Assembly: GCA_937951345.1 (NCBI GenBank)
Contig: CALFCF010000001.1
Location: 1 to 64,000, forward strand
DNA from: an uncultured Granulosicoccaceae bacterium
GTDB taxonomy: Bacteria; Pseudomonadota; Gammaproteobacteria; Granulosicoccales; Granulosicoccaceae
DNA: 64,000 nt
Direction of reading: 5' to 3'
The notes under the pieces were generated by a model that was not told where the DNA came from, made no database searches, and saw only the letters and a list, made by a program, of their open reading frames with translations. Position numbers and translations under genes: made by a program. Below, piece after piece: positions 33,785 to 42,836 of the stretch (the stretch's first letter is position 1; every line of letters starts with the position of its first letter).

Positions 33785-34095
33785 CTGATCAGGTTTGGCA
33801 GCGGGTATGCGTAGTCATTTGAGAGATCGAGTGTAGGGGCGGGGCTGGTGTTATAGGTTAGGTCTAGTTGACTCGATATCCTGCATAAATCAGTGATCTT
33901 GGTAAGCGCATGACGCAGTTAGTCTTATGCAGTAAATATCGGTAATATCAACATTCTGTTTAACGTTTGGCTGGATACACGCTGCAGCTTGTTACGTGCC
34001 GCACAGAATTACACCGATGTTGCATCAGCTATAGCCTGGCTACAGCTAATTGGCTTACCTGCTTGCCTGGCTTAGCGATTGATTGCGCTGGTTTA
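33785..34095. other. Non-coding interval
   Basis: 311 bp between the start of the patatin gene and the end of the Rieske gene, both minus strand. It should hold the patatin promoter. No gene, repeat or convincing hairpin is seen. Confidence 0.5.
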
Positions 34096-34890
34096 TCAGC
34101 ACAATATCTGCATTGCCGAAAATTCGTCGGCCGGTACAACAGATGTTGTTGGCCCGCTGGTTTCGTAAGGATCAGTCAGATTTTGTTCTATTGCCTGTCG
34201 AAATCCGAATTTCTCCACGAACTGCTCCAGCATATCTCCACCGTAAAGACTGTCCGCGTACAGTGAGTCGTCTTTGTCGATTGTTAAGCCGATCGACGCA
34301 AGTGGTTGCGAGGCAGGTCCAGACAGTACACGAGCACCTTCGAATGGGTCGTAGACACTGTGTTCAGAGCAACAGTATATAAGCTGGCTGCCATTTTGTT
34401 GTTGACCTTGCCTGTCATAATAGACCTTGTCTTCGGGACGGAAGTTCAAGTGACTGACCGGTTTCGCCGGATGCGACATTTTGTGCGTGCAAATTGCCGA
34501 AAATGCAACGATTGCATTGCCGGGTCCAACACCACCGGCCCACTGATAGCTGCGGCCGTTTTTGTCAGTAAGTGTTACCGGGGAACTTTTGTCAGATGTC
34601 TGCCTAGCGTCGCTACGTAAGCGGATAAGAAAACCCGGGGTCGATTTAAACGGGAAGTGGAAAATGTAAGCCGTACCTTCCGCCAGAGAGTCAGCGGTTA
34701 CGGGAGCTCCGTTCGGGAATACCAGCTGCGTCGAGCGGATCTTGCGCCCGGCAACCTCAACACCAGCGGTATCCGATGCGGCCTCGCTCTGATTCTCACT
34801 CGCCGCAATGGCGGCCCTTGAAGCCAGGCTCAACGACGACGCGCCGGCAACGAGGCTCGAGCATAAACGTGTGAATTTTCGTCTATCCAT
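34096..34890 (-). CDS. Tat-exported Rieske [2Fe-2S] protein
   Basis: 264 residues from the ATG at 34890, chosen because it begins a Tat signal (MDRRKFTRLC, hydrophobic part, AIAAS); the frame extends to 34992. Rieske ligands are Cys134 and His136 (CTH) and Cys174 and His177 (CCSEH). The cytochrome bc1 pattern (CTHLGC, CxCPCHGS) is not followed, and no cytochrome b or c1 gene is adjacent, so it is not the bc1 subunit; the type resembles stand-alone periplasmic Rieske proteins. It is divergent from heme A synthase with 231 bp between, hinting at a respiratory role. Confidence 0.83.
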   Translation of the reverse strand: MDRRKFTRLCSSLVAGASSLSLASRAAIAASENQSEAASDTAGVEVAGRKIRSTQLVFPNGAPVTADSLAEGTAYIFHFPFKSTPGFLIRLRSDARQTSDKSSPVTLTDKNGRSYQWAGGVGPGNAIVAFSAICTHKMSHPAKPVSHLNFRPEDKVYYDRQGQQQNGSQLIYCCSEHSVYDPFEGARVLSGPASQPLASIGLTIDKDDSLYADSLYGGDMLEQFVEKFGFRQAIEQNLTDPYETSGPTTSVVPADEFSAMQILC

Positions 34891-35121
34891 AGGTTTACTG
34901 TAGCATGTGTTCTGGCGCCGCTGCGCGGATACCTTCACTAAACATCCGTATCCGGCTGAAACACGTAGCATGGCATAACCGTTGTCGGGCAAACACGCGT
35001 AGTGTTCGACTACCTGAGCCTACATAGCGCTGATGCAGGATGCCCGATTGCTCCGAGTAAACATTGATAAGCCTGTGACCAGAATGTCGGTCAACCGGCC
35101 CGTAGATTTATAGAGTACCTG

Positions 35122-36189
35122 ATGGCTCAACCAAGCACTAAGCCGAGTGATCAAGAGATTACGCATCAACCGGTGCGAAGCGGGCGTGCTATGCGACGCT
35201 TCCGTACGGTAAGTCTGGCAACCGTACTGACGATTTATGTGCTCATATTGGTGGGTGGAATCGTCAGGGCAAGCGGCGCCGGCATGGGCTGTCCGGACTG
35301 GCCGACTTGCTTTGGACGCTGGATCCCCCCGACAGCCGAATCACAACTTCCTGCTGACTACCAAAGCATCTATGCTGATCTGGGTTATCGCGATACAACA
35401 TTCAATGTGCGAAAAACCTGGACGGAATACGTCAACCGGCTACTGGGTGTGTTCACAGGACTGTGGATCCTGGCGACACTGCTGTGCGCATTGCCATTAC
35501 GTCGGCAAGACAGAGGATTACTGTGGGTGTCGTTCACGGGATTTATTCTGGTGGCGTTTCAGGGCTGGCTCGGATCACGCGTTGTTGCGAGTAATCTGGC
35601 ACCGGGGATGATAACGCTGCACATGGTGGTGGCGCAGATTATCGTATGTCTGTTGCTGTATGCGTATTTGCGTTCGCAGCGTGATGTTCTGATTGCTCAG
35701 TCGAGCAATGCGTTGGGGCGACTACCCCGGCTACTGTTATTTAGCGCGATTGTCGTGACGTTAATACAATTGTTGTCGGGTACGCAGGTGCGTGAGTCGA
35801 TAGACATGATTGCGAAACTTAACAACAACGAAAACCGGCATCTCTGGGTTGATAATCTGCCGTTGATTTTTTCACTGCACCGCATACTTGCTTATCCTGC
35901 TGTGCTCCTGAACCTTCTCGTTGTGGTGTTGATATTTCAAACGCGTTCGCTTGCACCTTCAGCGTATCGTGTAGCGGTTGTAGTGGCGGGTTTGACGATC
36001 GGCGCAATGGTGATGGGTTTGACGCTCGACCGATTGCACGTACCGGCGTTTGCGCAACCACTGCACTTGTGGTTTGCATCCATGATATTGGGTGGGTTGT
36101 TCTATCTGGTGTTTGTCGATCGTTATGCCCGGCAGGCTAATCGCCAGCCGTCAGGTGTTGATGCAAGCCTTGCCGCGACCGGCTCCTAG
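35122..36189 (+). CDS. ctaA: Heme A synthase (COX15/CtaA)
   Basis: Converts heme O to heme A for aa3-type cytochrome oxidase. 355 residues with eight membrane helices. Family motifs GGIVRASGAGMGCPDWPTCFGRWIPP, the helix-loop TWTEYVNRLLGVFTG, and conserved His in TLHMVVAQI, FSLHRIL and QPLHLWFA (heme ligands) are present. The oxidase genes themselves are not in the window. Its stop codon lies inside the left arm of a 23-bp hairpin shared with the end of apt. Confidence 0.94.
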   Translation: MAQPSTKPSDQEITHQPVRSGRAMRRFRTVSLATVLTIYVLILVGGIVRASGAGMGCPDWPTCFGRWIPPTAESQLPADYQSIYADLGYRDTTFNVRKTWTEYVNRLLGVFTGLWILATLLCALPLRRQDRGLLWVSFTGFILVAFQGWLGSRVVASNLAPGMITLHMVVAQIIVCLLLYAYLRSQRDVLIAQSSNALGRLPRLLLFSAIVVTLIQLLSGTQVRESIDMIAKLNNNENRHLWVDNLPLIFSLHRILAYPAVLLNLLVVVLIFQTRSLAPSAYRVAVVVAGLTIGAMVMGLTLDRLHVPAFAQPLHLWFASMILGGLFYLVFVDRYARQANRQPSGVDASLAATGS

Positions 36190-36236
36190 CCTGCTCTATT
36201 CATGAAGGGTTCGCCTTCGTGAATAGAGCAGGCTAG
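36186..36236. terminator. Bidirectional hairpin containing both stop codons (ctaA and apt)
   Basis: A 23-bp stem (36186-36208 with 36214-36236; one G-T pair in one orientation) and a 5-nt loop. Each arm begins or ends with CTAG; the ctaA TAG (36187-36189) and the apt TAG (36233-36235, minus strand) lie in mirror positions in the arms. There is no T-run, but the hairpin is by far the most stable of the window and lies exactly between convergent genes. Confidence 0.8.
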
Positions 36237-36760
36237 TGCCCGGAAAATTCACACAGACAGTGTGTCGGGCAATCCAGCGCTTCAATCTTGTCCAGGCCAC
36301 CGAGATCGGGCAGGTTGACAATAAACGCGCAACCGATGACGTGGCCACCCAGTTGCCGAACCAGTTTGACGCCCGCTTCGCAGGTCCCACCTGTAGCGAT
36401 TAGATCATCGACAATCAGCACCTGGTCACCCGGTTTGATCGCATCCTCGTGAATCTCGACGATTGCCTGACCATATTCCAGCGTGTATTCCTCGGCCACT
36501 GTTTTCCACGGCAGTTTGCCTTTCTTTCTCACTGGTACAAATCCGACGGAGAGTTGATGCGCCACCGCGCCGCCGATAATGAAGCCCCTGGCTTCCAGCG
36601 CAGCTACTTTGTCGATGCGTTGACCGGCGTAGGGCAGCAGCAATCCATCAACAGCCATGCGAAAACCGCGCGCATCATTGAATAGCGTGGTCACATCGCG
36701 GAAGATAACCCCTTCTTCGGGAAAGTCTGGGATAGCCCGAATAAAATCCTGAATTTTCAT
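36233..36760 (-). CDS. apt: Adenine phosphoribosyltransferase
   Basis: Purine salvage: adenine and PRPP to AMP. 175 residues, standard length, with PRPP-binding motif [13 protein letters not shown] and the Apt-specific [32 protein letters not shown] and VRKKGKLP. Monocistronic, convergent with ctaA, divergent from the CoA-transferase gene with about 100 bp between. Confidence 0.96.
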   Translation of the reverse strand: MKIQDFIRAIPDFPEEGVIFRDVTTLFNDARGFRMAVDGLLLPYAGQRIDKVAALEARGFIIGGAVAHQLSVGFVPVRKKGKLPWKTVAEEYTLEYGQAIVEIHEDAIKPGDQVLIVDDLIATGGTCEAGVKLVRQLGGHVIGCAFIVNLPDLGGLDKIEALDCPTHCLCEFSGH

Positions 36761-36857
36761 GATTCGATGGTAGCACGCGCCGGATAATCTGTTTCTGTTT
36801 GCACGTTGCCGGCATCACGTATCGCACAGTGCACTTAACACAAAGAGGGGAAGAACA

Positions 36858-38108
36858 TTGCCACAGGCACCGCTGAACGAGATACGGGTACTGGATCTGA
36901 GCCGCATCCTGGCAGGTCCATGGGCCACCCAGTTACTGGCTGATCTGGGTGCTGACGTTATCAAGATCGAACGTCCTGTGCGTGGTGATGACACCCGCAG
37001 TTGGGGCCCTCCCTACCTAACGCATCACGAGACCGGTGAGCCAACCACTGAGAGTGCTTACTATTTGTCGGCCAATCGTGGCAAACAGTCGGTAGCAATT
37101 GATATCGCAAACCCGCAAGGCCAGCAGCTGATTCGTCAACTTGCCATGCAAGCGGACGTCGTGGTTGAGAATTTCAAAGTGGGGGGATTGGCGCGCTACG
37201 GTCTGGATTATCAAACACTCAGCGAAGTAAATCCGCGTCTGGTTTATTGCTCGATCACAGGTTTCGGTCAGGATGGACCTTATGCGACTCGTGCAGGCTA
37301 CGATCTGTTAATCCAGGGTATGAGCGGCTTGATGAGTCTGACCGGTGACAGTGAAGGTGAACCGCAAAAAACAGGTATTGCCATTTGCGATCTGATGACC
37401 GGTATGTATGCCAGTAATGCCATTCTCGCTGCGTTGCATGCACGCGAGTCGACAGGCGAAGGACAGCATATTGATATGGCGTTGCTTGATACAGCGGTTG
37501 CCTGGCTTGCTAATCAGGGTATGAACTTCCTGTGTAGTGGTAATGTTCCGCGTCGAATGGGTAATCAGCACCCCAGTCTTGTGCCGTATCAGGTGTTCGA
37601 AGTTGCCGACGGTGAAATTAATCTTGCCGTTGGTAATGACACGCAGTTCCGTGCATTTGCGATTGCGGCTGGTCACGAGGAGTGGGCAGATGATGAACGT
37701 TTCGCGACTAATCCTGCACGTGTCAAGCACCGCGATCAATTGCTTGAACTGATGAAGCCGGTGTTGAAATCGCGCGATAAAACAACCTGGCAAACTCAAT
37801 GCGAAAAGGCCGGCGTTCCGGCAGGTCCGATCAATTCGATCGCCGAGTCGTTCGATGATCCGCAGATCCGTCACCGTGGCATGCAGCTGGATATGTCTCA
37901 CCCGGTTGCCGGGCGAAGTCCGGGTGTTGGTAATCCGATTCGCTTCTCGACAATGCCGTTAGCGCAACCGGTGGCACCGCCGCTGCTCGGTCAGCACACC
38001 TTTCAAGTATTGGCGCAGTTGCCTGGGGTCGATGACGACATGCTGCACGCGCTCGCTGCTGATGGCGTTATTCAAGGAGCAACGGACTCAGATCAAACCA
38101 TCGGCTGA
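36858..38108 (+). CDS. CaiB/BaiF family (class III) CoA-transferase
   Basis: A 416-residue family III CoA-transferase: moves CoA between carboxylic acids through an aspartyl intermediate. N-terminal IRVLDLSRILAGPWATQLLADLGADVIKIERP and the region YDLLIQGMSGLMSLTG with the expected catalytic Asp in ATRAGYD are typical. The start is TTG after AGAGGGGAAG; no ATG lies closer. The substrate cannot be told; formyl-, succinyl- and carnitinyl-CoA transferases look alike at this level. Monocistronic. Confidence 0.92.
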   Translation: MPQAPLNEIRVLDLSRILAGPWATQLLADLGADVIKIERPVRGDDTRSWGPPYLTHHETGEPTTESAYYLSANRGKQSVAIDIANPQGQQLIRQLAMQADVVVENFKVGGLARYGLDYQTLSEVNPRLVYCSITGFGQDGPYATRAGYDLLIQGMSGLMSLTGDSEGEPQKTGIAICDLMTGMYASNAILAALHARESTGEGQHIDMALLDTAVAWLANQGMNFLCSGNVPRRMGNQHPSLVPYQVFEVADGEINLAVGNDTQFRAFAIAAGHEEWADDERFATNPARVKHRDQLLELMKPVLKSRDKTTWQTQCEKAGVPAGPINSIAESFDDPQIRHRGMQLDMSHPVAGRSPGVGNPIRFSTMPLAQPVAPPLLGQHTFQVLAQLPGVDDDMLHALAADGVIQGATDSDQTIG

Positions 38109-38191
38109 CTGTCCGTTCGTCGGGTTGGGTATCGTTTTACGTGATTTTATGTAGCGCAGAGTGTAAGTAATTGTAATTCTGCATTGTTTGG

Positions 38192-38208
38192 GTCGCGATT
38201 GTCGCGAC
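38192..38208 (+). terminator. Small hairpin after the CoA-transferase gene
   Basis: GTCGCGA (38192-38198) and TCGCGAC (38202-38208) around a 3-nt loop, 84 bp after the stop codon. Only 7 bp and no T-run; weak candidate. Confidence 0.3.
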
Positions 38209-38270
38209 ACCGGTCATTTGCACAGGGTTGCCTGTGCTAGGATTTCACTTCGATTAATGGAGATCTTTGT

Positions 38271-38954
38271 ATGAATCTGGTTGGAATGCTTGGAAAAATG
38301 GTGTTATCGAACGCGATGTCGCGTGGTGGTGGCGGTAATTTGCTTGGTAGTTTATTAGGCGGGGCACAACAAGGTGGCATGGGTGGCGCCGGTGGTGGTC
38401 TTGGCGGAATGCTCGGCAGTTTAATGGGTGGACAGACTGGCGGTACGCAGCAACCCGGTGGCATGCTCGGTCAGATTTTAGGTGGACAGGGCGGGCAGGC
38501 AGGTGGTGGTGCTGGCGGTCTTGGTGGTCTGCTCGGACAGGCAATGGGCATGAACCAGCAACAAAACCAGCCGCAGATGCAAGCACCTGCAGCTTCGCAA
38601 AACGACCAGGCGGCGATCATGATCCGCGCAATGGTGAATGCGGCCAAATCGGATGGTCAGATTGATGAGCAGGAACAGCAGAACATCGTCGGCAAGCTCG
38701 GTGGTGATATCGGCGCTGAAGAAGCTCAATTCATCCGTAACGAAATGGCTGCACCACTGGATGTCAATGCATTTGCGCGAACAATACCCCAGGGTATGGA
38801 GCAGCAGGTTTATCTAGTGTCTTTAATGGCCATCAATCTGGATAACAAAGCAGAGGCTGTTTACCTCGATCAGTTGGCCAAGTGCCTTAACATCAATGAG
38901 CAGCAAAGTAATCAGTTGCATGCTGAATTGGGTGTCCCACAGCTGTACAGTTGA
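38271..38954 (+). CDS. DUF533/TerB-like protein with glycine-rich N-terminus
   Basis: 227 residues. The first 110 are Gly/Gln/Met-rich low complexity (repeats such as GGGLGGMLGSLMGG). From about 115 on comes a helical tellurite-resistance TerB/DUF533 domain (AAIMIRAMVNAAKSDGQIDEQEQQNI, QVYLVSLMAINLDNKAEAVYLDQLAKCLNI). E. coli YebE is a relative; function is unknown. No signal peptide, but the Gly-rich part could associate with membranes. Monocistronic. Confidence 0.87.
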   Translation: MNLVGMLGKMVLSNAMSRGGGGNLLGSLLGGAQQGGMGGAGGGLGGMLGSLMGGQTGGTQQPGGMLGQILGGQGGQAGGGAGGLGGLLGQAMGMNQQQNQPQMQAPAASQNDQAAIMIRAMVNAAKSDGQIDEQEQQNIVGKLGGDIGAEEAQFIRNEMAAPLDVNAFARTIPQGMEQQVYLVSLMAINLDNKAEAVYLDQLAKCLNINEQQSNQLHAELGVPQLYS

Positions 38955-39069
38955 CATTGTGCAGCAACGGTTGTTATCCGTTGTCAGCAAAATCCGAATC
39001 AGCGCAAGTGTCAACTGAGCTTGCGCTGTATCGATCGAATATTTGTTGACTCAGTATCTAAAGACCAGG

Positions 39070-39213
39070 TAGAAGCCATCTCAAAATCGATCTTGCACGC
39101 TGATCCTGCGTTGTGTGCCGTTCTGCGCTGCTCATTTACTGCGTGTAAACTGCGCTGCTCGAGCGCCACACGCCTTGTCTGAGCGTTCAATCTCAATTTT
39201 GAGATGGCTTCTA
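39070..39213. repeat. Palindromic element, family 2
   Basis: A 144-bp element with perfect 18-bp terminal inverted repeats, TAGAAGCCATCTCAAAAT (39070-39087) and its inverse complement (39196-39213). A central hairpin is formed by TTTAC (39135-39139) and GTAAA (39145-39149). No coding capacity. The ends differ fully from the family 1 elements at 1-137 and 8667-8806, but the inverse strand of the core aligns with theirs (CAAGGC, central hairpin, TGAGCA, CAACGCAG in the same order and spacing). Confidence 0.85.
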
Positions 39214-39255
39214 GTTGCTTATTAGCTATTGCTGAAGTTAAAACAGGAAGATGCA

Positions 39256-41184
39256 ATGAACATGTCGCGATCAATCATGTCGAGATCACATAAAACCCCC
39301 GGCGCCTGTTTAAGCGTCTGCATGATGTTATTACTTGCCAGTGTCCTTGTGCCGGGTAGTTTACAAGCCCAAATAACGGTGTTCGCCGAATGCAACTACC
39401 AGGGCAAAGCTATTTCTCTTGCGCCGGGTATTTACGACACACGTGCGCTGAACCGTGCCGGTGTGGGTGACAACTCCATCTCCTCCATTGTCGTGTCTGA
39501 TGGCTTTTCTTCGACTCTTTATGTTGACGATCGCTTTGAAGGCACCTCGGGTACATTAAAGAAGTCCAATAGCTGCCTGCACAATACCTATAAGGGCAAC
39601 ATTTCTTCACTAACTGTACAAAAGCGTGGCAACGAAAAGCTGGCTCAGCAGGCGGTAGAGGAGCGTTATCCACGAAATAAAACATCTGCCGGTGTGACGT
39701 TCTACGGGTTGTGCGACTATCGCGGCAAAGCAGTTACTCTTCCGGCAGGTGACTACAGGCTGGCTGATCTGCAGGCCGCCGGGATAGCTAACAATGATAT
39801 TTCGTCACTGAAAATTCCGCGGGGTTTCTCGGTGATAGCCTATGCCAATGATTTCCTCCGCGGTGATTCACTAGAGCTTCAGAATAGCGATAGCTGTCTG
39901 TCTAACGACGGCTTTGACGAAACGATTTCATCACTGTCGATACGTGTGGACCCCCGATTTGTCGCTGACAATACCCGGGAAGAGTCATTCAATTCACAAA
40001 CAGTGATTGCCTATAGTGAATGTAATTATCGCGGTACAGCGGTAGAGCTTGCGGCGGGCGAATACACGGAAAGCGATCTGCTGCAACGCGGCATGCGCAA
40101 CAATTCGATTGCGTCCTTGCGCGTACCGGAAGGGTTTTCGGTAGCGGTGTATGAGAACAATTTTTACCGGGGCAACGGCGCCTTGCTGGAAACCGATGTC
40201 GCCTGTCTTGACGGTCGTGCACTTAGCAACAAAATCAGCTCCGTTGTTGTTGAAGGCTCTGCGGTAAACGCATCGCAGTCCACAACGCAAGCGGGCAGTA
40301 CCGCTGGTTCAAACGCTTCATCGGCTGTGGTTACGTTGTTTTCGAAGTGTGGTTATGAGGGTAATCGGGTTGCGCTGCCGGTAGGCGAATATAACTCGGA
40401 GCAATTGCAGCGCCTCGGTATGCCTGACAATGCGTTGTCCGCTATGCGAGTAAACCCCGGTTACGAGGCCGAACTATTTTTCTTTGATTTTTTTCGTGGT
40501 AAGTCGGGTGTTCTGCGCTCCGATGATAGTTGTCTGTCCAACGACGGTTTTGACAACGAGGTTTCGTCTATTCGTGTAAAACGCACCGGAACAGGTGGCA
40601 GCACTGACAACTACAGTGAGGGTATAGCTGGGAATGCCGATGATTTTGCTGCAACTGTCTACGGCCAATGCAATTTTGCTGGTGGTAATGTGTCGCTGCA
40701 ACCCGGACGATATACGCAAACGCAGTTGGCTGAGCTCGGTATCGGCAATGACGCTATTGCATCACTACGCGTGAAACCCGGCTTCACTGTTGTGCTTTAT
40801 GACAATGGTCAGCATCGCGGGCGGGGTGTACCGTTTAACGCTGATGATAATTGTCTTGACGATAATAATCTGTTGCGTCGCGTGTCTTCGCTGGTGATCG
40901 GCAAGACCCCCGAGCGTAGCAACAGAAACAACAATGCGGGTTCTCTGTCGTCCGGCGCATCAACTTCTCCTGCTCTGGCACAAGGTATTAACTGCGTATC
41001 GTTGTATGTGGAACGCAATCTGTGTGAAGCCAGACGATGGACTGCAATGGCAAATCGCTGCAAGCTCGAGCGTATACCGAACATGAGCGACGGATATCTG
41101 GAGTCACAGGTGCTTGCCGGTAACTGTACCAGTGCCAATTGGCCTACACTGCGGGAACGTATACGCAATCCGTCGTTACGTTAG
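39256..41184 (+). CDS. Exported protein of five beta/gamma-crystallin domains
   Basis: 642 residues from the ATG at 39256, which follows AGGAAG; the frame opens earlier at a TTG. A signal peptide ends near SLQAQ. Five beta/gamma-crystallin domains of about 85 residues follow, each beginning like VFAECNYQGKA and ending in a SSLxV strand, each with two conserved Cys that could form one disulfide. Calcium-site motifs (N/D-N/D-x-x-S-S) are intact in domain 1 (DNSISS), domain 2 (NNDISS) and late domain 4 (DNEVSS) and altered elsewhere. A 65-residue tail with four Cys closes the protein. Probably a periplasmic or extracellular calcium-binding structural protein. Confidence 0.88.
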   Translation: MNMSRSIMSRSHKTPGACLSVCMMLLLASVLVPGSLQAQITVFAECNYQGKAISLAPGIYDTRALNRAGVGDNSISSIVVSDGFSSTLYVDDRFEGTSGTLKKSNSCLHNTYKGNISSLTVQKRGNEKLAQQAVEERYPRNKTSAGVTFYGLCDYRGKAVTLPAGDYRLADLQAAGIANNDISSLKIPRGFSVIAYANDFLRGDSLELQNSDSCLSNDGFDETISSLSIRVDPRFVADNTREESFNSQTVIAYSECNYRGTAVELAAGEYTESDLLQRGMRNNSIASLRVPEGFSVAVYENNFYRGNGALLETDVACLDGRALSNKISSVVVEGSAVNASQSTTQAGSTAGSNASSAVVTLFSKCGYEGNRVALPVGEYNSEQLQRLGMPDNALSAMRVNPGYEAELFFFDFFRGKSGVLRSDDSCLSNDGFDNEVSSIRVKRTGTGGSTDNYSEGIAGNADDFAATVYGQCNFAGGNVSLQPGRYTQTQLAELGIGNDAIASLRVKPGFTVVLYDNGQHRGRGVPFNADDNCLDDNNLLRRVSSLVIGKTPERSNRNNNAGSLSSGASTSPALAQGINCVSLYVERNLCEARRWTAMANRCKLERIPNMSDGYLESQVLAGNCTSANWPTLRERIRNPSLR

Positions 41185-41253
41185 TCGATTCCATAGTTGA
41201 ACAATTGAACTGATCGGCTTGTACAGCTGCATAGCTGCACAGCTGCATAAGGC

Positions 41254-42252
41254 TTGCACCGCATCGCGACAATGTTCCCGCTGTACAACGATGTCGGCAT
41301 TCTCGCAGATAAACCGGAATCACCGTTGTCCGGCAATAAAGGCTTAAAGCTTGGACCGCATGTACATGCGGCGCTGCAAAGTAAGCAAAATGGCCTGATC
41401 GGGTTTGGCAGTGCGTATTCCAACTTCCTAATGAGCCTTGCACTCGACTGTCATCGGGTGGGTCTTCAGTCTATCGGCATTATTAGTGGGGAAGAACTCG
41501 CCAGACGGCCATTGAATCCGGTTCTGGCTATTGCAAAGGCCTGTGGTATGCAATTGCACTTTGTCTCCAGAGCGCAGTACCGATTGCGTCATTCGCCTGA
41601 ATACATTGTTCAACTGCAGGCGCAGCACCCCGGTTTTTCTGTCGTGCCGGAGGGTGGTAGCACGTTGGCTGCCGCGACTGCCTGCGGAGAACTAATTCGT
41701 CAATATCGCGAAGCTACCGGCATAAACACGCAGTGGCTGGTAGCGGCAGGTACGGGCGCGACCAGTGCCGGTGTTGCCGCTGCTATGTCGCCGACTCAAC
41801 AGGCATTGGTTATTAGCGTTACTAATGACACCAACGTTCCGGCTGCGATTAAGCAACAGGCACAGGCGATTTGGCGCAAGCAGAACGCTGTTGTCAGTCA
41901 CTGCGATAACGAACTGACGCAACGTATAACAATTTTGCCCTGCAAACGACCACCGCGTTTTGGCAAACTTGATCGTGAGCTCTGTCGTATCGTTAGCGAA
42001 TGCCATGACGCAACGGGTATTTTGCTTGACCCTGTTTACACTGTTCGTGTGTTACAAACGTTTAGTCAGTGGCGCTCGGTTAATAACGCGTGCGATGTTT
42101 TTCCGGTTCTGATTCATACAGGTGGTTTAAGCGGTTGGTTGGCGCAACCCGGGGTTGTACACCAGTGGTTAGGTAGTGCGACAGTGCAGGCCATTGAAAA
42201 GGTCTGTGATACCTACCGGCAGTTACCGGATAACGCTAGCGAATATTGTTGA
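41254..42252 (+). CDS. PLP-dependent ACC deaminase/D-cysteine desulfhydrase-like enzyme
   Basis: A 332-residue fold type II PLP enzyme. The cofactor lysine is in LSGNKGLKL, the family's SGNKxRKL motif; GFGSAYSNF and the phosphate-binding AAGTGATSAGVAAA loop are also present. Substrate choice between 1-aminocyclopropane-1-carboxylate and D-cysteine cannot be read from sequence; gammaproteobacterial relatives are usually desulfhydrase-like or uncharacterised. The DUF2288 gene follows 63 bp later. Confidence 0.85.
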   Translation: MHRIATMFPLYNDVGILADKPESPLSGNKGLKLGPHVHAALQSKQNGLIGFGSAYSNFLMSLALDCHRVGLQSIGIISGEELARRPLNPVLAIAKACGMQLHFVSRAQYRLRHSPEYIVQLQAQHPGFSVVPEGGSTLAAATACGELIRQYREATGINTQWLVAAGTGATSAGVAAAMSPTQQALVISVTNDTNVPAAIKQQAQAIWRKQNAVVSHCDNELTQRITILPCKRPPRFGKLDRELCRIVSECHDATGILLDPVYTVRVLQTFSQWRSVNNACDVFPVLIHTGGLSGWLAQPGVVHQWLGSATVQAIEKVCDTYRQLPDNASEYC

Positions 42253-42314
42253 GCAACAGTTGGCGACATACTTTTTATCCTTGTCCTGACATCGTATCTG
42301 CAAAGAGTTTATTC

Positions 42315-42680
42315 ATGGCTACAAACGACGAATCGTCTGAAAATCTTAAACCGATCCTGTCATCTGATCGCCCCGACGCGGACAATACCGCACCGTTATC
42401 GGAGCGGCTGGAAAGTGAAACCGGCTACCTGGGCTGGTCTGATCTGGTCCGGTTTTTTGCGCGTGGTGTGGTTGTCAAAGTTGATCCATCGCTTGATCTG
42501 GTGGCCGTTGGTAAGTGCATGAGCATCGACGACTCGGATCGCCTGAAAGCCTGGCTGGAAAACGGCCTGGTCGCCCGCGCCAGCGATGATGATGCAAGGC
42601 GCTGGAGCGCTGGTAGTCCGACTTTCCTCGCGCTGGTTACGGCCCCCTGGGTGCTGGTTCAGGAGAAATCTCCTGCGTAA
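42315..42680 (+). CDS. DUF2288 family protein
   Basis: 121 residues from the ATG at 42315 (MATNDESSEN) after an AGAG site; the open frame reaches back to 42246 over the end of the PLP enzyme. The DUF2288 signature is ETGYLGWSDLVRFFARGVVVKVDPSLDLVAVGKCMSIDD followed by SPTFLALVTAPWVLVQE, shown here only in parts of the protein. Small, cytosolic, function unknown. About 30 acidic residues precede the conserved domain. Confidence 0.85.
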   Translation: MATNDESSENLKPILSSDRPDADNTAPLSERLESETGYLGWSDLVRFFARGVVVKVDPSLDLVAVGKCMSIDDSDRLKAWLENGLVARASDDDARRWSAGSPTFLALVTAPWVLVQEKSPA

Positions 42681-42836
42681 TAGCATTGAAAATCAATAAG
42701 TTATCGGAGTGATTCTATGTAAATCGGCAAACTATGCGACTCAATTGTTAAATTTTTATCATGCCACTTGTTATAATTGGGAAAATAATGCCAAATATAG
42801 GCAAGCATAAAAACAAGCATCACGGCAGAGAAGCAT

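Noticed and set aside
34096-34890. Rieske subunit of the cytochrome bc1 complex
   Set aside because: The cluster motifs differ from the bc1 pattern (CTHLGC, CPCHGS) and no cytochrome b or c1 genes are adjacent.
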